From: CAADGL01 sp964643885
Lineage (GTDB): Bacteria; Planctomycetota; Phycisphaerae; UBA1845; Fen-1342
Direction of reading: 5' to 3'
DNA: 53,540 bases
Assembly (NCBI GenBank): GCA_964643885.1
Contig: CAZXUI010000023.1
Location: 1-53,540, forward strand
The translations under genes and the position numbers were made by a program. The notes beneath the pieces are model-generated. The model was not told where the DNA came from and made no database searches. It worked only from the letters and a program-made list of their open reading frames with translations. This document shows, in pieces, positions 9,018 through 17,854 of the stretch; within the stretch, counting starts at the first letter, position 1; each line of letters starts with the position of its first letter.

Positions 9018-9998
9018 TCATCCGCCCGAGCCGCGACGCGCCCGCCCGCGCTGCCCGGCCTGCGGCCGGCCCTCCGCCTCGTCGTCCGCGGGCCCGTCCT
9101 CCGGCCTCCTGCTGCGCGCCTTTCGCACGCCCCGCGCTTCCGCCTCTTCCGGCGACGAATAGTGCCGCATGTTCGTCGCGCCGATCCGCTCGATCCAGCC
9201 CGAGCCCGGCAGATGATAGATCGGACTGTTGATCGTCCCGTAGACGGTCGTCTTCGTCCGCCCGCCGACGTTCTTCTTCAGAAACTCCGCAACCGTCCCC
9301 GCCAGCTCAGGCCCGCTGCTGAACATGTCCGTCCCGTGCAGATCGCTCTTGACGACGTCGTGCCGGGCGCCCGCCGACAGCTTCGCCAGCTTCGACGCGG
9401 CCGACTGCTCTTCCGAACTGTCATTGCTCAGCAGCAGAATCCGCCGCCCTTTGATCTTGGCCATGTCGCTGGCCGAATCGAGCCCCATGTAGGCCAGCCC
9501 CGGGCTCAGACAGACGATCGCGTCCACGCTTCGATCGTAGGTCGCGTACCGCAACGCCACGCTCGCCCCCACATCCGCCCCCACGAGCGCGAACCGCGAC
9601 CGGTCCACCTCTTCCTGCGACGCCATCCAGTCGTACGCCGCCCGCAGGTCCTTGTACATATCCTCGTACAGCAGCGCGTCCCGGTCCTTCACCCGCTGGG
9701 CCAGCTCCTCCGTCCGGCTCTCCCCATGCCCGCGCAGGTCCAGCGCCAGCACCGCGAAGCCCGCCTTCTGAAGCGGCTCGGCCAGCGGAACCCACGCCAC
9801 ACGCGAGCTTTGAGACATATGAAGAAGGATGACGAACGGCGCCGGCCCATCCCCGCCGGCCGCCGGATAGTAGTCCGCCGACAGCAGCAGGCCGTCCGAC
9901 GTCTGAAACGCCACCGGCCGCGGCTCCTGGGCCGGACTCGCGGCGGCCAGAGTAAGGACAACTACGCCCGTCAGCAGGCAGCGGTTTACTATGCCCAC
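9018..9998 (-). CDS. Exported alpha/beta hydrolase with Asp at the nucleophile position
   Basis: 326-aa alpha/beta-hydrolase (dienelactone-hydrolase-like) with an N-terminal signal peptide (NRCLLTGVVVLTLAAASPAQ). The oxyanion region VILLHMSQSS, the DLRGHGES turn and a late His221 (DLHGTDMF) fit the fold. The nucleophile elbow reads GADVGA, with Asp142 where Ser is expected. After the hydrolase core, residues 252-297 (TVYGTINSPIYHLPG, then SSPEEAEARGVRKARSR) resemble the small Ada-type metal-binding or nuclease-associated module, but every expected Cys is replaced. GTG 9998 was chosen because GGAAGGA lies six bases upstream and it gives a clean signal peptide; the upstream extension to 10289 is low-complexity. 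The C-terminus is a charged disordered tail. Activity uncertain. Confidence 0.8.
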   Translation of the reverse strand: MGIVNRCLLTGVVVLTLAAASPAQEPRPVAFQTSDGLLLSADYYPAAGGDGPAPFVILLHMSQSSRVAWVPLAEPLQKAGFAVLALDLRGHGESRTEELAQRVKDRDALLYEDMYKDLRAAYDWMASQEEVDRSRFALVGADVGASVALRYATYDRSVDAIVCLSPGLAYMGLDSASDMAKIKGRRILLLSNDSSEEQSAASKLAKLSAGARHDVVKSDLHGTDMFSSGPELAGTVAEFLKKNVGGRTKTTVYGTINSPIYHLPGSGWIERIGATNMRHYSSPEEAEARGVRKARSRRPEDGPADDEAEGRPQAGQRGRARRGSGG

Positions 9999-10398
9999 TT
10001 CGAATCCTTCCGCACAACGACCGCTGCTATCGCTCCGAAACCCGGACTGCGATTGTACGGACTCCCCCAACCTCGCTCTACCGCCGAGACCCGCCGCCGG
10101 CCGACCTCGCCCCCCGCGGCCGACGTTCGCCGGCCACGCGGCCGCGCATTGTTGCGGCTGCCGGAATCGATACGATATGACTGGAGTCGGCGATTCGCTC
10201 GTCTCGATGAGACCAGCCGTCCCGCCTGCAAGAGGAATATCTTCTCGGAACCGCGTGGTCCGGGAGCGGCTCCTGGACACCGACCGCATCGCCGCACCCG
10301 CCGCGGGACGGCGAATCTGCCGCGGCGGGAAATTGAACCGCGATTTCGGTGGTTCTCCTCTTGTGAGCGCTGGCTCGCTGGCTGGCCCCGGGAGCTAG
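9999..10398. promoter_or_regulatory. Divergent intergenic region with a 10-bp inverted repeat
   Basis: This 400-bp region separates the minus-strand hydrolase from the sigma-factor gene and must hold both promoters. It contains a perfect inverted repeat, CCCGCCGCGG (10297-10306) and CCGCGGCGGG (10320-10329), separated by 13 bases and centred about 85 bases before the sigma start. GGAAC at 10247-10251 resembles an ECF -35 element, but I see no convincing -10 partner. Nothing else recognisable. Confidence 0.45.
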
Positions 10399-10962
10399 AT
10401 GTCAGCCAAGGCCAAGAGGTCGTTCGAGGAGCTGGCGCTCCCGCATCTCGAGGCTGTGTATCGAGTTGCGCGGCGGCTTGCGCGGGATGACCACCTGGCG
10501 GAGGACCTGGTTCAGGAAACGTACCTGAAGGCATATAAGTCGTTTTCCAGCTTCGAGATGCGCGAATTCGGCATCAAGCCTTGGCTGTTCCGGATTCTGC
10601 ACAATGCCTTCCTCAACCGCCTCGCCCGCGATAGCCGGAACCCGAAGGCCACGGAGAACAGCCAGTTGGATGCCCTCGCCAAGGGGGGCGAATTCGCGCC
10701 CGCGGGGTTGTCGTTTGCCGAGCTCGACTACGAGCACCTGGATGAGGAAGTCAAGCGGGCGATCGACGTGCTCAGCCCGGAGTTTCGAGCGGTAGTTCTC
10801 CTCTGGGCTACAATGGAGTTAAGCTATCAGGAGATAGCCGAGATTCTGGATGTGCCGATCGGGACGGTCATGAGCCGTCTCCACCGGGCGCGGCAGCAAC
10901 TGGCCAGGACGCTGCACGATTACGCCCGCGAGCATCGCAGAATTCCAGCACAGGACCGATAA
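10399..10962 (+). CDS. ECF-type RNA polymerase sigma factor
   Basis: Sigma-70 family factor of the extracytoplasmic-function class, 187 aa. Region 2 is seen in DDHLAEDLVQETYLKAYKSF (core binding and -10 recognition) and region 4 in LSYQEIAEILDVPIGTVMSR (helix-turn-helix for -35 recognition). A 30-residue linker joins them. GGGAG precedes the ATG with suitable spacing. Its TAA stop shares a base with the ATG of the anti-sigma gene (TAATG), so the pair is translationally coupled. By analogy with other ECF systems it is held inactive by that partner until an envelope signal arrives. Target genes are unknown. Confidence 0.95.
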   Translation: MSAKAKRSFEELALPHLEAVYRVARRLARDDHLAEDLVQETYLKAYKSFSSFEMREFGIKPWLFRILHNAFLNRLARDSRNPKATENSQLDALAKGGEFAPAGLSFAELDYEHLDEEVKRAIDVLSPEFRAVVLLWATMELSYQEIAEILDVPIGTVMSRLHRARQQLARTLHDYAREHRRIPAQDR

Positions 10963-11897
10963 TGACCCAGGCAGAACGGGACAACCTGATCGCCGCGTAC
11001 GCCGATGGCGAACTGCACGGCGCCCAGCTCGTCGAGTTCGAGGCACGCCTCGCCAACTCGCCCGAGGTCCAGGCTGAGGTCGAGGCCATTCGCGCCCTGC
11101 GGCGGGCCGCGCGGCGCACGCTGAACGGCAGCGCCCCGGCCGCCCGCTTGCGCGAGCGCGTGCTCGCCTCCATCGCGGCCGAGCGGGCTGCCGAGCTCCG
11201 CCGCACGGGACGTGTCTATCGCTACGTGACGGGTCTGGCCGCGGCCGTGCTGCTCGTGCTCGTCGCATACCCGCTCCTGTCGCGCAATTCAGATCCCGGC
11301 TCCGCGGGGCAGGACGACCCGAGCCGCCGACTGACCTCGATCAACCCGGGGGTCTTCATCCATCTTCACCGCACGTGCTTCGGCTCGCCGAATCACGACG
11401 CACTCAACGCCGCGGGCGAGCCGGTCCACGCCACCCGTCGCCGCCTGAGCGAGCAGTTCCAGTTCGCGATCGCCCTCCCGGACCTCGACGACAACGGCTA
11501 CGAGGTCTACGGCGCCTGCGAGTGCGAGCTGACTGAGCGCGAATCGAATGAGCCGGGCGAACCGAGCAGGTTGCGCAGCGTGCACGTATACTACGTCCAT
11601 CGCGGCACCACGGACTTCCCGGTCTCCTTCTTCTCCGTCAGCGAGCGCGTGCGTGTCCCGGGCTGCTTCAGCCAGGTTCGCAAGGAGCGGCGCCGGCGAG
11701 AGTACGAAGAGCTGCGCCAGGACGGCGTCACGCTGCTGAAGTGGGACGAGGGCGAGGCCAGCTACGTCGTCTGCTCGCGGCTGGAAGATATCCAGCTCCG
11801 CCCGCTGGCCGACTCCGTCCGATTCGCTGCTGCGGCCCTGCGCCAGGTGCGTACCATCGCCGCGAGCTTCGTTCCCGCTCCGCTCTCGCTGGATTAG
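10962..11897 (+). CDS. Membrane-anchored anti-sigma factor with large outer domain
   Basis: 311-aa partner of the ECF sigma factor. The N-terminus (LIAAYADGELHGAQLVEFEARL) has the anti-sigma helical fold; the zinc-binding HxxxCxxC motif of ZAS proteins is absent. One transmembrane helix lies around residues 86-106 (YVTGLAAAVLLVLVAYPLL). The remaining 200 residues are predicted to face outside the cytoplasmic membrane and carry several Cys and His residues (HLHRTCFGSPNHD, YGACECEL, RVPGCFSQ, YVVCSR), which suggests a metal- or redox-sensing ectodomain; similar sensor domains occur in anti-sigma factors that respond to metals or thiols, but this is inference. It overlaps the sigma stop codon by one base. 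Confidence 0.82.
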   Translation: MTQAERDNLIAAYADGELHGAQLVEFEARLANSPEVQAEVEAIRALRRAARRTLNGSAPAARLRERVLASIAAERAAELRRTGRVYRYVTGLAAAVLLVLVAYPLLSRNSDPGSAGQDDPSRRLTSINPGVFIHLHRTCFGSPNHDALNAAGEPVHATRRRLSEQFQFAIALPDLDDNGYEVYGACECELTERESNEPGEPSRLRSVHVYYVHRGTTDFPVSFFSVSERVRVPGCFSQVRKERRRREYEELRQDGVTLLKWDEGEASYVVCSRLEDIQLRPLADSVRFAAAALRQVRTIAASFVPAPLSLD

Positions 11898-11978
11898 CCT
11901 CCCACGACCTGTGCGAGTCGATGCGCGCCCGCATGGGGAGCGCAGGCGTCTGGCCCGCAATCACGCTCGAATGAGCGG

Positions 11979-12875
11979 CTACGTCCCCGCCGGCGTCCGC
12001 GCCGGCGGCCAGATGTTCTGGAGCGCCATCAGGATCGTCCGCGTGGCCGGCGATTTGTTGAGCGTATAGAAGTGAATCCCCGGCGCGCCGCGCTGCAACA
12101 GCTCCAGGCACTGCGCCGTCGCGTGCGCCACGCCGAGCATCTGCACCGCGTTCGGATCATGCTCCAGCCGCCGCAGCTCACCCAGCAGCGCCGCCGGGAT
12201 CGACGCCCCGCACATCTTCGTGAACCGCTCCACCTGGGCCACGTTCGTGATCGGCATGATGCCCGGGATGATCGGTACTCCGATCCCGGCCCCCCGCGCC
12301 CGGGCCACAAAATCCCAGTAGAACTGGTTATCGAAAAAAAGCTGCGAGATCAGAAACTCGCAGCCGGCCTCCACCTTCAGCTTCGCATACGCCAGGTCCG
12401 CCTCCACGCTCTCAGCCTCCGGATGCTTTTCCGGATAGCAGGCGCCGGCCAGGCAGAAGCTGAAGTGCTGCCGCGCATAGGCCGCCAGATCATTCGCGTG
12501 CCCGAATCCTTCCGGGTGAGGCACGAAATCCGTCTCCCCCCGCGGCGGGTCCCCGCGCAGCGCCAGCACATTCTCGATCCCCGCCTCGGCCAGCCGCGTC
12601 AGAATCTCGTGAATGTCCTCCCGGGCAGCCCCCAGACAGGTCAGGTGCGCCATCGCCTCCAGCCCATACTTCCCCCGCATCTCGCTGACCAGCTCGAGCG
12701 TCTTTCGTCGCGTGCTGCCCCCCGCTCCATAGGTCACCGAAACATAGGTCGGCCGCAGCTCCCGCAGAGACGCCAGCGTCGCCCGAAGCTGGTCGAAGCC
12801 CGCCTCGTCTTTCGGGGGAAAGAACTCGAACGAGATGCTCGGCCGTCCACCGTACAGCAGTTCCCGAATCCGCAT
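11979..12875 (-). CDS. metF: 5,10-methylenetetrahydrofolate reductase
   Basis: Flavoprotein reducing methylene-THF to methyl-THF for methionine synthesis or the methyl branch of acetyl-CoA metabolism. 298 aa, the normal bacterial length. Visible: SFEFFPPK at the N-terminus (catalytic Glu), YVSVTYGAGGSTR (FAD/NADH region), AHLTCLG, VLALRGDPP (the Asp that contacts FAD) and EFLISQLFFD, followed by PGIMPI. All are in the expected order. The gene converges on the anti-sigma gene, with 81 bp between stops, and is divergent from etfB with 155 bp between starts. The proximity of MetF to an ETF is noted but does not by itself imply a shared complex. Confidence 0.96.
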   Translation of the reverse strand: MRIRELLYGGRPSISFEFFPPKDEAGFDQLRATLASLRELRPTYVSVTYGAGGSTRRKTLELVSEMRGKYGLEAMAHLTCLGAAREDIHEILTRLAEAGIENVLALRGDPPRGETDFVPHPEGFGHANDLAAYARQHFSFCLAGACYPEKHPEAESVEADLAYAKLKVEAGCEFLISQLFFDNQFYWDFVARARGAGIGVPIIPGIMPITNVAQVERFTKMCGASIPAALLGELRRLEHDPNAVQMLGVAHATAQCLELLQRGAPGIHFYTLNKSPATRTILMALQNIWPPARTPAGT

Positions 12876-12981
12876 CGCTGTGCCCGTCTCCGGCCGCCGC
12901 GGCCGGCCCGCGCGCCCGCCGCGTCCCGCTCTCGATCCGCCGCTTTCCGGCCCGCGGCCCGGCCGCTATTATGCCCCGATT

Positions 12982-12999
12982 CGACTGGCTCGCCAGTCG
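12982..12999. promoter_or_regulatory. 18-bp palindrome in the metF-etfB divergent promoter region
   Basis: CGACTGGC and GCCAGTCG are separated by two bases, an almost perfect dyad typical of a repressor operator. It lies 31 bases before the etfB ATG and follows a TATTAT box (12967-12972) that could serve as the -10 element of etfB. The operator role is inferred. Confidence 0.45.
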
Positions 13000-13030
13000 C
13001 GTCAGCGAACCCCAGCGCGGACTCTAACTC

Positions 13031-13825
13031 ATGAAGATACTGGTCGTTATCAAACAGGTACCCGATTCCACTACCGCCATTCGCATCCGCCCCGACGGCG
13101 AGGACATCGAGCGGGGCGGGGTCAAGATGGTCGTCAACCCGTTCGACGAGTTCGCCATCGAGCTGGCCGTCCAGCTCCGCGAGAAACGCAAGGACGTCGA
13201 GAACATCACCGTGCTGACGGTCGGACCGGCTCAGGCGGGCGAAGCGCTGCGGACGGCCCTGGCCGTCGGAGCGGATGAGGGCATCCACCTTCAGGACGAC
13301 GCCTTCGCCGCGCTCGACGAGCTTCAGACGGCCGCCCTGATCGCCGCCGTCGCGAGGGAGAGCGGCTTCGACCTTATCCTCCGCGGCAAGCAGGAGATCG
13401 ACCTCGACAGCGGCCAGACCGGCCCGGCCCTGGCGGAGTATCTCGACCTGCCTCACGTCGGCGCGGTTACGTCGCTCGAGATCGCGGCCGACGGCAGGTC
13501 GCTTAGCGCCCGCCGCCGCATCGAGGGGGCCGACGAGGTCGTCGAGGCTTCGCTGCCGGCCCTTCTGACGATCGAAAAGGGCCTGGTCGAGATGCGCTAC
13601 CCCTCGCTGCCGAACCTGATGAAGGCGAAGAAGAAGCCGGTGAGGGTCGTGACGAAGGGCGACGTTGCCGACTTCGACACCGTCATCGCCCACGCCGGCG
13701 GCACCGAAATCCACCGCTTCGAGCCGCCGCCGCAGCGCCCGCCCGGCAAGATTCTCAAGGGCGATGTCAACGAGACCGTGCCGCAGCTCGTCAAGCTGCT
13801 GCGCGAAGAGGCGAAGGTGATCTAG
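13031..13825 (+). CDS. etfB: Electron transfer flavoprotein, beta subunit
   Basis: Small subunit of the ETF heterodimer, which shuttles electrons from flavin dehydrogenases to the quinone pool or takes part in bifurcation. 264 aa. MKILVVIKQVPDST at the N-terminus, NPFDEFAIELAVQL, the ALAVGADEGIHL segment and LILRGKQEIDLDSGQTGPALAEYL (AMP-binding region) are diagnostic. The C-terminal helix (GDVNETVPQLVKLLREE) is the part that reaches into EtfA. It precedes etfA by 116 bp, forming the usual BA order. No weak or missing motif noticed. Confidence 0.95.
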   Translation: MKILVVIKQVPDSTTAIRIRPDGEDIERGGVKMVVNPFDEFAIELAVQLREKRKDVENITVLTVGPAQAGEALRTALAVGADEGIHLQDDAFAALDELQTAALIAAVARESGFDLILRGKQEIDLDSGQTGPALAEYLDLPHVGAVTSLEIAADGRSLSARRRIEGADEVVEASLPALLTIEKGLVEMRYPSLPNLMKAKKKPVRVVTKGDVADFDTVIAHAGGTEIHRFEPPPQRPPGKILKGDVNETVPQLVKLLREEAKVI

Positions 13826-13868
13826 AAGACGATGGGAACGGGAGTCTGAGAGGCGATCGGTGGGGAGC

Positions 13869-13885
13869 GCGGGCGTCCCGCCCGC
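13869..13885. repeat. GC-rich hairpin, one copy of a dispersed motif
   Basis: GCGGGC and GCCCGC flank a five-base loop between etfB and etfA. The block GGGGAGCGC(A/G)GGCGTC that contains the 5' arm recurs at about 11936-11950, between the anti-sigma and metF genes, suggesting a short dispersed intergenic repeat. Confidence 0.4.
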
Positions 13886-13941
13886 CGTCGCCCGCAACCG
13901 GAGACGTTCAGGACAGTCAACAGAGCAACGATCGAGCAGCC

Positions 13942-14925
<984 letters not shown>

Positions 14926-15058
14926 GATCGCAATCGCAGGCGGCCGACTGCCGGCCGGGTACGCCCCCGACCGTGCGAGCCCCGCCTGTGTCCATTACCG
15001 GCCGCTCCGGAGGATCCGTCGGCCACAACAACGGCGCGGAGTGTCCCTCGGAGCCCAT

Positions 15059-16195
15059 ATGCACGACCCTCGTCTCGCGCAACTCGCACACGTTCTCGTC
15101 CGCTACAGCGTCAACGTCCGCAAGGACGACCTCGTGGTCATCTCGGCCAACGCGATCACCGAGCCGCTCGCCGCGGCCGTCTTCCGGGAGACGCTCGCGG
15201 CCGGCGGGCATCCGTGGGTGCGTTTGAAGTCGGAGGAATGCGGTGAGATTTTCATCAAGCACGCCAGCACCGCGCAGCTTCGTTTCGTGCACCCGCTCGA
15301 GAAGGACCTGATGGCGCGGGCCAACTGCTGGATCGCCTTCTGGGGCGAGCAGAACTCCAAGAGCTTCTCCAACGTCGACCCGGCCCGGCAGGCGCTCGCC
15401 AGCCAGGGCCGCAAGCCGCTGATGGCCGCCTTTCTGAAGCGCGCCGCGCTGCCCAGCAGCGACCCCAAGCGCGTCCGCTGGGTCGGCACGGCCTTTCCGA
15501 CGCATGCCTCGGCGCAGGACGCGGAGATGTCCCTCTCTGAATACGCCGACTTCGTCTACAAAGCCGGCCGGCTCGATGAGAAGAACCCCATCGCCGCGTG
15601 GAAGAAGCTGAGCGTCTCGCAGCAGCGGCTGGTCGATGCGCTGAACAAGTGCCGCGAGCTGCACATCACCGCACCGGGCGGGACGGATGTGCGCTTCGGC
15701 ATCAGGGGCCGGCACTGGATCAACTGCGACGGGCACGAGAACTTCCCCGACGGCGAGGTTTTCACCGGCCCGATCGAAGACGCGACGGAGGGCACGATCT
15801 GCTACAACCTGCCGGCGGTGTATGGCGGGCGGGAAGTCGAGGGAATTCGGCTGAAGTTCCGGGCCGGGCGCGTGGTCGAGGCAAGCGCGGCGAAGAACGA
15901 GGCGTTTCTGATCAAGATGCTCGACCAGGACCGCGGCGCGCGTGTGCTGGGCGAGCTGGCGCTGGGCACGAACTACCGCATTCGCCGACACGTCAAGAAC
16001 ACGCTCTTCGACGAGAAGATCGGCGGGACGTTCCACGCGGCGCTGGGAGCGGGATATCCCGAGTCGGGCGCGACGAACAAGAGCGGTCTGCACTGGGACA
16101 TGGTCTGCGATCTGCGCAAGGGCGGGGTGGTCAAGGCGGACGGCAAGGTGATCAGCAGGAGCGGACGGTTCACGAACGCGGCCTGGCCGCACTGA
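15059..16195 (+). CDS. M29-family metal-dependent aminopeptidase
   Basis: Aminopeptidase of the thermophilic M29 family (AmpS/PepII type), cytosolic, 378 aa. The metal ligands are visible: Glu in FPDGEVFTGP, Glu in GELALGTN, and the His/Asp series in FDEKIGGTFHAALG then SGLHWDMVCDLR; the Tyr in GAGYPESG is also conserved. The ATG at 15059 is preferred because GGAG lies five bases before it and it gives the family N-terminus MHDPRLAQLAHVLVRYS; an in-frame GTG at 15041 has a shine-dalgarno-like block too close. It stands 133 bp after etfA and may be separately transcribed. A strong hairpin follows downstream. Confidence 0.93.
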   Translation: MHDPRLAQLAHVLVRYSVNVRKDDLVVISANAITEPLAAAVFRETLAAGGHPWVRLKSEECGEIFIKHASTAQLRFVHPLEKDLMARANCWIAFWGEQNSKSFSNVDPARQALASQGRKPLMAAFLKRAALPSSDPKRVRWVGTAFPTHASAQDAEMSLSEYADFVYKAGRLDEKNPIAAWKKLSVSQQRLVDALNKCRELHITAPGGTDVRFGIRGRHWINCDGHENFPDGEVFTGPIEDATEGTICYNLPAVYGGREVEGIRLKFRAGRVVEASAAKNEAFLIKMLDQDRGARVLGELALGTNYRIRRHVKNTLFDEKIGGTFHAALGAGYPESGATNKSGLHWDMVCDLRKGGVVKADGKVISRSGRFTNAAWPH

Positions 16196-16269
16196 GGCGG
16201 CGGGCCGGAGACTCGTTCCCGTGGCTCTGAATTGCGGCAAGCGAGAATCGGTGCCGTTCCGTGCTGGCA

Positions 16270-16290
16270 GCACCGGCTATTCGCCGGTGC
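16270..16290 (+). terminator. Hairpin after the aminopeptidase gene
   Basis: GCACCGGC and GCCGGTGC pair perfectly around a TATTC loop. No T-run follows. The 3' arm is also the first bases of the 36-bp tandem repeat, so the structure may belong to that repeat rather than act as a terminator. Confidence 0.4.
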
Positions 16291-16388
16291 CACACTTCCC
16301 AAGGCAGCTCGCCAACCAGCCGGTGCCACACTTTCCAAGGCAGCACGCAAGTCAGCCGGTGCGACGCTTTTCGAGGTCGCTTGCCGCA
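16283..16388. repeat. Three tandem 36-bp repeats
   Basis: Units start at 16283, 16319 and 16355 with an exact 36-bp period, each beginning GCCGGTGC(C/G)ACRCTT. Units 1 and 2 are near-identical; unit 3 is degraded. They fill most of the 297-bp gap between the aminopeptidase gene and the SWIM operon and encode nothing convincing. Confidence 0.8.
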
Positions 16389-16492
16389 AGAGAAGTACCC
16401 AGAGCGGGCCGACGCCGAGCAGGCCGCGGCCGCGGGTGACCAGCTCGGCGCCGCCGCGCGGTCGGGGTATCGTCGCGGCCGAGAGGCAAACG

Positions 16493-17854
16493 ATGTCGAC
16501 CTGGACCGTTGATCAGGTTCTCGCGCTCGCGCCGGACGAGAGCTCCGCCAAGGCCGGCCAGGGGCTGGCGCGCCCAGGCAAGTGGGAGGACCTCGGACGG
16601 AGCGAGGGTGCGGTGTGGGGCGCGACTCAGGGCAGCGGCAAGGACCCCTACCGCTGCCGCATCGACCTGAGCGAGCCGGCGTTCAAATGCAGTTGCCCGA
16701 GCCGCAAGTTCCCCTGCAAGCATGGGCTGGGTTTGCTGCTCGTGCTCGCCCAGCATCCGGACGCGATTCCCGAAGCCGAGCCACCCGACTGGGTCAGCGA
16801 GTGGCTCGAGCAGCGGGCCAGGCGGCACGAAGCCAAGGCGGCCAGGGCGGCCCAGCCGCGCGAAGTCGACGCCAAGGCACAGGCGAAGCGCGCCGCGCAG
16901 CGGGCGGCCCGCGTCGAGGACGGGATCGCGCAGCTTTCGCTCTGGCTCGCGGACCTCGTTCGACAGGGACTCGCGACGGCCCAGGCGCAGCCGTTCTCCT
17001 ATTGGCAGACCGCGGCGGCGCGGCTCGTCGATGCGCAGGCGCCCGGCCTGGCGCGGCTCGTCCGAAATCTCGGCGAGACGGTCGCGTCCGGCGAAGGGTG
17101 GCAGAGCCGCACGCTGGCGGCCATCGGCCGGCTGCATCTGCTGTGCGAGGCGCACCGGCGGATCGGCGAGCTGCCGGAGGATGTGCAGGCGGACGTGCGC
17201 ACGGCGGTCGGCTGGACGACGCCGATGGAGGAGCTGCTGAAGCGGCCGTGCGTGTCCGACACGTGGTGCGTGCTGGCGCAGCGCGTCGAGCGCGAGGAGC
17301 AGTTGCGCGTGCAGCGGACGTGGCTGCTGGCGCTTTCGAGCGGGCGGCCGGCGCTGATCCTTCAATTCGCGGCCGGAACGCAGGGATTCGAGCAGAGCTT
17401 TCGGGTGGGGTCGCAGTTCGCCGCGGAGCTGGTGTTCTACCCGGGCGCGGTCGGTCTGCGAGCCGCGCTGGTGGGCAAACGCGGCGAGGCGATCGACCCG
17501 CCGCGGGCACTGCCACCCGCCCCGTCGCTCAACGACGCGATGGCCGGGTATGCCCGGGCCCTGTCGCAGCAGCCGTGGCTCGAGCTGTGGCCGATGCGCG
17601 TCGGCGGAGTGCGGCCGGCGGTCGTTTCCGAAACCCGCAGTCTGCGGCTTACGGATGAGGATGGCCGCGTGCTTCCGATCGTCGAGCGATTCGACGGCGG
17701 CTGGCACCTGGTGGCGATCAGCGGCGGAGCAGCGATCGAGGTTTTCGGAGAATGGGACGGCCAGGCCCTTCGGCCGCTGGGCGCCGTGTCAGACGGCCGG
17801 CTGCTGGCCCTCTCGGCGACGCAGGCCGGCACGATGCTCGCGAGGGTCGCATGA
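16493..17854 (+). CDS. SWIM zinc-finger protein, first gene of MoxR-VWA operon
   Basis: 453-aa cytosolic protein with a SWIM zinc finger at residues 64-77 (FKCSCPSRKFPCKH, a CxC-x6-CxH arrangement), preceded by about 60 residues that wrap the finger and followed by a long helical region with a charged, Ala/Arg-rich stretch (residues 100-140). SWIM fingers bind DNA or proteins. ATG 16493 has GAGAGG seven bases upstream; the frame is open further upstream only through the tandem repeats. Its stop overlaps the next gene by four bases (ATGA). It is the first of five coupled genes. By recall, SWIM proteins regularly accompany DUF5691, MoxR, DUF5682 and VWA genes in bacteria. Its exact role is unknown. 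Confidence 0.88.
   Translation: MSTWTVDQVLALAPDESSAKAGQGLARPGKWEDLGRSEGAVWGATQGSGKDPYRCRIDLSEPAFKCSCPSRKFPCKHGLGLLLVLAQHPDAIPEAEPPDWVSEWLEQRARRHEAKAARAAQPREVDAKAQAKRAAQRAARVEDGIAQLSLWLADLVRQGLATAQAQPFSYWQTAAARLVDAQAPGLARLVRNLGETVASGEGWQSRTLAAIGRLHLLCEAHRRIGELPEDVQADVRTAVGWTTPMEELLKRPCVSDTWCVLAQRVEREEQLRVQRTWLLALSSGRPALILQFAAGTQGFEQSFRVGSQFAAELVFYPGAVGLRAALVGKRGEAIDPPRALPPAPSLNDAMAGYARALSQQPWLELWPMRVGGVRPAVVSETRSLRLTDEDGRVLPIVERFDGGWHLVAISGGAAIEVFGEWDGQALRPLGAVSDGRLLALSATQAGTMLARVA

Noticed and set aside
6186..10490. A 4.3-kb open frame on the plus strand across three genes
   Set aside because: It is antisense to the aminotransferase-fold, retropepsin-like and hydrolase genes, which have clear motifs. 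Its composition (Arg, His, Pro, Leu) is typical of the mirror frame in GC-rich DNA.
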